Of a stretch of DNA of 10,059 nucleotides, positions 5,988 to 10,059 are shown one piece after another (position 1 is the stretch's first letter; each line of letters opens with the position of its first letter). A model generated the notes under the pieces. That model ran no database searches. It saw nothing but the letters and a program-made list of their open reading frames with translations, and had not been told where the DNA came from. The stretch spans positions 1 through 10,059 of the forward strand of contig DAOTTI010000146.1 of assembly GCA_034437795.1 (NCBI GenBank), read 5' to 3'. Source of the stretch: DAOTTI01 sp034437795. Lineage in GTDB: Bacteria; Chloroflexota; UBA11872; UBA12225. A program made the position numbers and the translations under genes.

Positions 5988-6632
5988 CTATCCGTGCTTG
6001 AGGACGATCCCCTCCATCACGTTGGCAACGTCCTCGGCACGGTCGGTCGCTTCGGCGAGGAAGTCATAGATCTCCCGCCACTTGATGCCCAGGGCCAGGG
6101 CCTCTACGCTGGTGGGATTGCTAAAGAGCGAGCGCAAGCCCTGGCGCAGCAGCGTATCGGCCTCATTCTCCAGCCGGTTGACCTCCACGGTGACCGGCAG
6201 CACGCGCTGCATCGTGTTCTTGTGGCGCAGCAGGGGCATCGCCTCTGCCAGGGACTGGGTCTGCTGCACCAGCACGTCGGCCAGCCGCCTGGCGGTCTCC
6301 GTCGTCTCCTGGATCTGGTAGATGTCCAGGCGCACGGCGGCCGCCCACATCTGATCGGCGACGTCGTCCAGGGAATGGATGAGCTGGGCGATGTCCTCGT
6401 GATCCAGGGGCGTGATGAAGGTCTGGTTCAGCGCCCGCATCACGTTGTGCGTGTAGGTGTCGCCGACGTGCTCCAGCTCGTGGATCCGCTCCAGCTTGAT
6501 CGGCAGGTCCCCGTACCGGTAGTTGTAGAGCAGGTCCCGCACCGTGCGGGCCATCTCCACCAGGTTGGCCGCCGCCAGCTCAAACTGATCGAAGAACCGC
6601 ACGTCTCTGGGGACAAGACTCAGCCGCGCCAT
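5988..6632 (-). CDS. DUF47 / PhoU-like protein, partner of PiT phosphate transporter
   Basis: A 214-residue all-helical cytoplasmic protein of the DUF47 family, distantly related to PhoU. Members are usually encoded beside PiT transporters and are thought to modulate them. Evidence: acidic metal-binding-type helices HELEHVGDTYTH (51-62), PLDHEDIAQLIHSLDDVAD (75-93), RLENEADTLLRQ (153-164) and the C-terminal WREIYDFLAEATDRAEDVAN (185-204), the family signature. Length is normal (about 205-220). GGGAGG (6646-6641) lies 8 bases before ATG 6632. It follows the PiT gene on the same strand after 132 bases, so the two may be co-transcribed; the gap carries hairpins and a tandem 19-mer. The start SLVPRDVRFFDQFE is typical of the family. 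Confidence 0.93.
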   Translation of the reverse strand: MARLSLVPRDVRFFDQFELAAANLVEMARTVRDLLYNYRYGDLPIKLERIHELEHVGDTYTHNVMRALNQTFITPLDHEDIAQLIHSLDDVADQMWAAAVRLDIYQIQETTETARRLADVLVQQTQSLAEAMPLLRHKNTMQRVLPVTVEVNRLENEADTLLRQGLRSLFSNPTSVEALALGIKWREIYDFLAEATDRAEDVANVMEGIVLKHG

Positions 6633-6664
6633 AGGTGTGTCCTCCCGCGGGTCTCTCAGAAAAT

Positions 6665-6720
6665 GGTCCGGCCCCCATGGGGCAGGAGTGTCAGAAGGGG
6701 CAGGACCGCCATGTCCATGG
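6665..6720 (-). promoter_or_regulatory. Hairpin cluster in the PiT-DUF47 gap
   Basis: GCCCC-CAT-GGGGC (6671-6683) is a perfect 5-bp stem with a 3-base loop. Around it, GGTCC (6665-6669) pairs with GGACC (6703-6707). Next to it CCATG-TC-CATGG (6709-6720) is another palindrome. All lie in the leader of DUF47. They might weaken read-through from PiT or shape the DUF47 leader; no T-tract is present. Confidence 0.35.
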
Positions 6721-6724
6721 TTAG

Positions 6725-6757
6725 GAGTCGTTCACCACACTACGAATCGTTCACCAC
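6725..6757 (-). repeat. Tandem 19-bp repeat directly after the PiT stop codon
   Basis: On the minus strand GTGGTGAACGATTC (6757-6744) and GTGGTGAACGACTC (6738-6725) differ at one base and are separated by five bases, giving a 19-bp period; 15 of 19 positions match if the repeat unit is taken as 19-mer. It begins seven bases after the PiT stop codon. It could be a two-site regulator target or a simple tandem duplication. Confidence 0.5.
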
Positions 6758-6764
6758 GCGCCGG

Positions 6765-7775
6765 TCAATGGAGCCCGACCAGCCGGAAGGCCGTAGCCAC
6801 CAGCCAGGCGACCATGGCGCAGATAGGGAAGGTCACGATCCAGGCAATGACGATCTCCCTGGCCACACCCCAGCGCACCGCCGACAGGCGGCGCGTCGCG
6901 CCGACGCCCATGATGGCCGTACTGATGGTATGAGTGGTGGAGACGGGAATGCCCAGGCGGGAGGCCACCTCGATCACCGTGGCGGCCCCCGTCTCCGCGG
7001 CAAAGCCGTGGACCGGCTCCAGGCGCGTCACGCGAACCCCCAGGGTGTGGATGATCCGCCAGCCGCCGAAGGCGGTGCCGAGCCCCATGGTGATGGCGCA
7101 CAGCAAGATGACCCATACCGGCACCTCGAACTGCGGGAGCAGGCCGCCGGCCACCAGGGTCAGGCTGAAGGCCCCCATGAACTTCTGGGCGTCATTGCTG
7201 CCGTGGGAGAAGGCCATGAAGGCGGCGGAGGCGATCTGCGCGCGGGAGAAGATGGCGCGCACGGCCCTCGGCGCGACGTGATAGAAGACGCGGTAGATCA
7301 CGGTCATCAGCACCAGCCCCGCGCCAAACCCGAGAATACTGGAGAAGATCAGCCCTTGCCCCACCTTGATCCAGCCATCAGCCAGTAGGACGCTGGGGCC
7401 AGCGGTGGCCAGGGCGGCCCCCGCCAGGCCGGAGATGAGCGCATGGCTCTCGCTGGTCGGTAGCCCGAAGCGCGCGGCCACGCTGCTCCAGATGATGATG
7501 CCCACCATCGCCGCGCCCACGGTAATCGGCGTCACGGCCTCCGGCTGGACGATGCCCTTACCGATGGTAGCGGCCACCGCCGTGCCGGACAGCGCGCCGG
7601 CGATGTTCATCACCACCGCCAGCAGCACGGCGACGCCAGGCGCGAGCACTCGCGTCGACACGACCGTGGCGATCGCGTTCGGGGCATCCGTCCACCCGTT
7701 CACGAACTCGGCCCCCAGCACCAGCAGCAGCACGAGCACGATCAACGGCGAGACGGCGGGCACCCCCTCAGTCAT
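6765..7775 (-). CDS. pit: PiT-family inorganic phosphate transporter
   Basis: A 336-residue polytopic membrane protein of the inorganic phosphate transporter family, which imports metal-phosphate or phosphate by symport. The two inverted PiT signature repeats are present: NGWTDAPNAIATVVSTR (26-42) and SHGSNDAQKFMG (190-201), each followed by the second signature half, GLPTSESHALISGL (104-117) and GIPVSTTHTIS (275-285). The length fits the short PiT forms without a large central cytoplasmic loop. ATG 7775 has GGAG (7784-7781) five bases upstream, and its ATG overlaps a TGA (ATGA) ending a short open frame upstream. DUF47 follows on the same strand, supporting a phosphate-uptake unit. No Pho box could be recognised. 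Confidence 0.95.
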   Translation of the reverse strand: MTEGVPAVSPLIVLVLLLVLGAEFVNGWTDAPNAIATVVSTRVLAPGVAVLLAVVMNIAGALSGTAVAATIGKGIVQPEAVTPITVGAAMVGIIIWSSVAARFGLPTSESHALISGLAGAALATAGPSVLLADGWIKVGQGLIFSSILGFGAGLVLMTVIYRVFYHVAPRAVRAIFSRAQIASAAFMAFSHGSNDAQKFMGAFSLTLVAGGLLPQFEVPVWVILLCAITMGLGTAFGGWRIIHTLGVRVTRLEPVHGFAAETGAATVIEVASRLGIPVSTTHTISTAIMGVGATRRLSAVRWGVAREIVIAWIVTFPICAMVAWLVATAFRLVGLH

Positions 7776-7954
7776 GGCGTCTCCAGTCCACGCGGCCGCT
7801 CCTCCGCATCAGCCATGCCATAGTAGCCCAGGCACCGCTCGCTGCACCATAGGCCTGAAGCTCTGGCGCTTGGGAGCAAACGCAATCCCTCGCGCCATGA
7901 CCCCAGTGCAGGCGGCGCATCGCGGCGGAACTCGCCCCCGTCGGTCGTGGGCAC
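7772..7954 (-). pseudogene. Possible frameshifted zinc-ribbon mini-gene ahead of PiT
   Basis: A 60-codon open frame from GTG 7954 to a TGA that overlaps the PiT start as ATGA. Its last part reads LWCSERCLGYYGMADAEERP (about residues 35-54), typical of the second half of a small zinc ribbon. The first Cys pair expected for such a fold is missing in this frame, but RCAACTG is encoded on the same strand in another frame, with Cys codons at 7919-7917 and 7910-7908. That is about 20 codons before the CSERC pair (codons at 7846-7844 and 7834-7832). A single-base indel near 7850 would join them. It may be a real gene with a sequencing error, a decayed gene, or chance. Two Cys-x-x-(x)-Cys pairs at suitable spacing and the coupling overlap are the only evidence. 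Confidence 0.3.
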
Positions 7955-7966
7955 GCCACACGAAGA

Positions 7967-8027
7967 CGGACCTCACCCCCCTGGCCCCTCTCCGACACGG
8001 AGAGGGGGAACGAAGGCCTTGGCCGTG
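7967..8027 (+). repeat. Hairpin repeat element, third unit
   Basis: Starts CGGACCTCAC, then a perfect 10-bp stem CCCCTCTCCG (7985-7994) and CGGAGAGGGG (7998-8007) with an ACA loop, then GAACGAAGG and TTGGCCGTG. This is the same order of words as in the units at 2529-2673 and 8110-8172. Confidence 0.7.
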
Positions 8028-8109
8028 CGGCTTGGTCCCTCGCCGGGACGGAGCAGGGCTAGCGGGCCGTGAGGAGCAGACCTTGCCCTGGCCCGCACTA
8101 TCCACGAGG

Positions 8110-8172
8110 CGGAGCCCTCACTCTCTCCCAAAGGGAGAGGGAACTCTCCCGTGGCCGTGAACAATCCGGGCT
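8110..8172 (+). repeat. Hairpin repeat element, fourth unit
   Basis: CGGAGCCCTCAC (8110-8121) is identical to the start of the first unit. CTCTCCC-AAA-GGGAGAG (8123-8139) is a perfect 7-bp stem, extendable by a T-G and a C-G pair. It continues GGAACTCTCCCGTGGCCGTG and ends CCGGGCT, closely matching the end of the second unit. Between the third and fourth units, GCGGGCC (8062-8068) and GGCCCGC (8090-8096) form a further inverted repeat. Confidence 0.7.
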
Positions 8173-8353
8173 GAGTAGGTGCTGGTAGGTTCGTGCGGGA
8201 CAGGACGGCCGGGCATCGATGGACAGGGCGGCGCGAACCTGCCAGCGGATACTTGGGCGGCAATCCTGGCCGGCCGCGGCCGTTCGGTATCCTCCGGCGT
8301 CGGCCGTTCCCTGGCGGACGCCCGACAGTCAGACGATCAGCCCCGGGGCTAAC
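8173..8353. other. Non-coding stretch upstream of the isomerase-like gene
   Basis: No supportable gene. AGGTTCGTGC (8187-8196) and GCGCGAACCT (8231-8240) can pair over 10 bp with one G-T. AGCCCCGGGGCT (8339-8350) is a perfect 12-bp palindrome just before the heptad tract. No clear promoter boxes are seen, although a promoter for the 8445 gene should lie here. Confidence 0.5.
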
Positions 8354-8444
8354 GACGAAGGACGTAAAGACGAGGGACCAAGCATAAGGACGAAGCACAA
8401 GCACCGGAGACCGACGACCAGGGACCGACGAACGAGGACGAGCC
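8354..8444 (+). repeat. Long degenerate heptanucleotide tract running to the start codon
   Basis: Thirteen 7-mers from GACGAAG (8354-8360) to ACGAGCC (8438-8444). They are degenerate, but an AC (or CA) dinucleotide returns about every 7 bases: 8355, 8362, 8370, 8377, 8384, 8390, 8397, 8403, 8410, 8417, 8424, 8432 and 8438. The best-conserved units are GACGAAG and ACCGACG (each twice). The Shine-Dalgarno-like GAGG (8434-8437) of the next gene belongs to the tract, so the repeat forms the whole proximal leader. Confidence 0.65.
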
Positions 8445-9251
8445 ATGGCGAGATTCCGCGTAAGCTGCAACACCGTGCTGTTCGGCATGACCGATCTGGA
8501 TACCGCGCTCCAGCACCTGGCCTGGGCCGGCTACGACGGGGCGGAGCTGGCGGCGCTGCCCAACATGGCCGACCACCTGCAGACGGGCCAGGGGAGGGAG
8601 TACGCGCAGCGCATCCGGCGTCAGGCGGCGGACCTGGGCCTGGACCTGGTCGCCATCGAGGCGGCCGCGGCTGACCCGCAGCGCCTGGAGGCGGTGCTGC
8701 AGACCGCGGCCGAGTTGGAGATCCCCGTGGTAGCCATTGGCTCCGGCGGCAAGACCGGCGACGAGGGGTCGTTTCGCCAGGCGGTCACTCAGGGGAAGCA
8801 GGTGGCCGAGATCGCCGGCCGATACGGCGTCACGCTGGCGCTGAAGCCCCACGTCGGCGCGGCTGTGTACAACACGGAGACGGCACTGCGCGCCTGGCGC
8901 GAGATCGGCTCGCCCCACCTGGGACTGAACTTCGATCCCAGCCACCTCCATCGCGCCAATGAGGACGTGGTGGCGGCGGCCCGCGAGTTCGGCCGCGCCG
9001 GCGCCATCGTCCACAGCCACTTCCGCGACTGCCCCGACCGCGGGCCACGGCCGGGGGCGCCGGAGCAGCAGATCCCCGGGCGGGGCGAGGTCGACATTCC
9101 GGCCGTGCTCCGCGTGCTGGCAGAGACCGGCTATCGGGGCGTGCTCAGCCTGGAAGTGATTGGCGCTAGGCAGTACCCGCTCTCCCGCGCCATGGGCATC
9201 GCCGCCGAGGCCCGCGGCTATCTCCGGCGCTGTATCCAGGAGCTGGGCTAG
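8445..9251 (+). CDS. Sugar phosphate isomerase/epimerase-like TIM-barrel protein (AP endonuclease 2 superfamily)
   Basis: A 268-residue protein of the xylose-isomerase-like TIM barrel family (AP_endonuc_2), a cytoplasmic group that includes sugar isomerases, epimerases and inosose-type enzymes. Seen: GYDGAEL (29-35) at the first conserved strand, LALKPHVGAAVYN (131-143), LGLNFDPSHL (159-168), VHSHFRD (189-195) and LSLEVIG (235-241). These supply the usual metal ligands D164, H167, H190 or H192, and E237. At the strand that normally carries a metal-binding Glu before PH or NH, this protein has Lys134, so the metal site may differ from the textbook set. ATG 8445 has GAGG 7 bases upstream, inside the heptad tract. 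The gene stands alone and converges on the next gene with 22 bases between stops. The substrate is unknown. Confidence 0.85.
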   Translation: MARFRVSCNTVLFGMTDLDTALQHLAWAGYDGAELAALPNMADHLQTGQGREYAQRIRRQAADLGLDLVAIEAAAADPQRLEAVLQTAAELEIPVVAIGSGGKTGDEGSFRQAVTQGKQVAEIAGRYGVTLALKPHVGAAVYNTETALRAWREIGSPHLGLNFDPSHLHRANEDVVAAAREFGRAGAIVHSHFRDCPDRGPRPGAPEQQIPGRGEVDIPAVLRVLAETGYRGVLSLEVIGARQYPLSRAMGIAAEARGYLRRCIQELG

Positions 9252-9273
9252 CTCGCTACCGGCTCAAGCGGGG

Positions 9274-10059
9274 CTAATACGGCGGGAGGCGCAGGAACCA
9301 GCGCGCCCCCAGCAGGTTGCTCAGGACGGATACTGCCAGGAGCAGCCCGAAGATGGCCGGCCACGGCCCAGGAAGGGGACGCCGCAGCCCCATCGCCACC
9401 AGCACGAGCAGGAAGGGCGTGAAGTCCAGCGAGAAGCGGTAGCCAAACTGGTACCAGCCGGTGTTGTAGTAGAGGACGTTCGGCACTGCCACCAGGAGGG
9501 TACTCAGCCCCGCGGCCAGCGCCAGGCGCCGCTCCTGAGGTCGGGGCCGGCGAAGCGCGAAGACGAACGCGGGCGAGACGGCCCACAGCCCCGTCCCCCA
9601 GGGATCGAAGCGGACCGGAAAAGGGACCGGCTGGCGCGCCGCGGGCGTGGTGAAGCGTCGGCGCAGGTCCGCGGGGCCATCCAGCGTGCGCCACCACGCC
9701 GCCAGCTGCTCCCACTCTACCAGCGGCGGCGCGAGCAGCAGGGCGCGCAGGTTGCGCCCCAGGAAGTGCGTATTGAACTGCCCGTAGCGCCGCAGGTCCG
9801 GCGCCAGCACCGGCGCGACGCGCATGGAGCGATAGCCGAAGTCGAGCGGTGAGCCGAAGCGCAGGGCGTTCTGCGCCAGCAGGAGCCCGATCGCCACTGC
9901 CGGCGGGAGCGCAAAGAGAGAGGTCTGCCTGACGAAGGAGCGCCACGCAGGCGTCCGGCGCTGCGCCAGGAGCAGCCAGAAGATGCCGCCGAAGAGCGCC
10001 GGCGGGCGCGCCAGCAGCGCCGCGGCCAGCGCCCCGCCGGCCCTTGGTGGCCGGCGGGG
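9274..10059 (-). CDS. Polytopic membrane protein, probable GT-C-type glycosyltransferase-like, C-terminal part
   Basis: The minus-strand frame is open from the right edge to TAG at 9274; 261 residues are visible and the N-terminus lies outside. The GTG at 9897 is internal, because the upstream codons also encode a credible membrane protein (LLARPPALFGGIFWLLLAQ). Hydrophobic segments fall at about visible residues 10-26, 46-62, 156-170, 178-196, 212-226 and 234-250. A large extracytoplasmic loop (about 63-150) begins ALRFGSPLDFGYRSM. The NTGWYQFGYRFSLDFTPFLL segment (199-218) before a helix is typical of GT-C/ArnT-like (family 39) membrane proteins that transfer sugars from polyprenyl-phosphate donors. 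The catalytic N-terminal loop is not visible, so enzymatic function is not shown. Another minus-strand frame (9248-9946) overlaps but has no such pattern. Confidence 0.75.
   Translation of the reverse strand, partial: PRRPPRAGGALAAALLARPPALFGGIFWLLLAQRRTPAWRSFVRQTSLFALPPAVAIGLLLAQNALRFGSPLDFGYRSMRVAPVLAPDLRRYGQFNTHFLGRNLRALLLAPPLVEWEQLAAWWRTLDGPADLRRRFTTPAARQPVPFPVRFDPWGTGLWAVSPAFVFALRRPRPQERRLALAAGLSTLLVAVPNVLYYNTGWYQFGYRFSLDFTPFLLVLVAMGLRRPLPGPWPAIFGLLLAVSVLSNLLGARWFLRLPPY

Noticed and set aside
6633..6764. Pho box for the phosphate genes
   Set aside because: The direct repeat there has a 19-bp period and an unrelated sequence, and it lies downstream of PiT rather than before it.
5760..7388. 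A 542-codon plus-strand open frame across DUF47 and most of PiT
   Set aside because: Antisense shadow of two well-recognised minus-strand genes; the composition is not protein-like.
7772..7860. A -10-like TACTAT (minus strand, 7825-7820) as a PiT promoter
   Set aside because: No acceptable -35 is seen at 16-18 bp, and the bases coincide with the Tyr-Tyr codons of the possible zinc-ribbon frame.
8354..8444. A CRISPR array or phage attachment site in the repeat-rich intergenic region
   Set aside because: Units are 7 bp and contiguous, without spacers, and no cas, integrase or phage genes are present.

Overview
This is a GC-rich bacterial chromosomal window with seven recognisable protein genes, two of them cut by the window edges. 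Gene content is housekeeping and transport: a sugar-type ABC solute-binding protein, a purine permease, the repair polymerase PolX, a DUF6807/PmoA-like protein, a phosphate transporter with its DUF47 partner, a sugar-phosphate-isomerase-like TIM barrel, and a polytopic GT-C-like membrane protein. PolX with a PHP domain, DUF6807 next to sugar enzymes, degenerate heptanucleotide tracts and CCCTCTCC-type hairpin repeats together suggest Chloroflexota, Armatimonadota or a similar free-living, possibly thermophilic lineage. That assignment is a guess from gene content, not from a marker gene. I see no rRNA, tRNA, CRISPR array, transposase, integrase or phage gene.

Layout: 1-731 (+) is the C-terminal part of the solute-binding protein. 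A leader of about 230 bp with a duplicated 30-mer and a strong nested hairpin separates it from the NCS2/AzgA-type permease (964-2388, +). The permease converges on polX (2672-4414, -) across about 280 bp filled with a heptad tract and two hairpin repeat units. PolX and the DUF6807 gene (4646-5929, +) diverge from a 231-bp region carrying a perfect 22-bp palindrome and a second nested inverted repeat. DUF6807 converges on the DUF47 gene (5988-6632, -) across 58 bp that is mostly another heptad tract. Upstream of DUF47 on the same strand is the PiT phosphate transporter (6765-7775, -); the two probably form a phosphate-uptake unit. A non-genic stretch of about 670 bp (7776-8444) holds a possible broken zinc-ribbon mini-gene, two more hairpin repeat units and a long heptad tract that runs up to the start codon of the isomerase-like gene (8445-9251, +). 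That gene converges at 22 bp spacing on the membrane protein (9274-10059, -), which runs off the right edge.

The genes do not form one obvious system. PiT plus DUF47 is a recognised functional pair. The solute-binding protein, DUF6807 protein and isomerase-like protein share a carbohydrate theme but are not in one operon. I found no convincing new protein system. The most unusual content is non-coding: three period-7 tracts, four copies of a hairpin repeat, and dense palindromes in the polX/DUF6807 divergent region and the permease leader.
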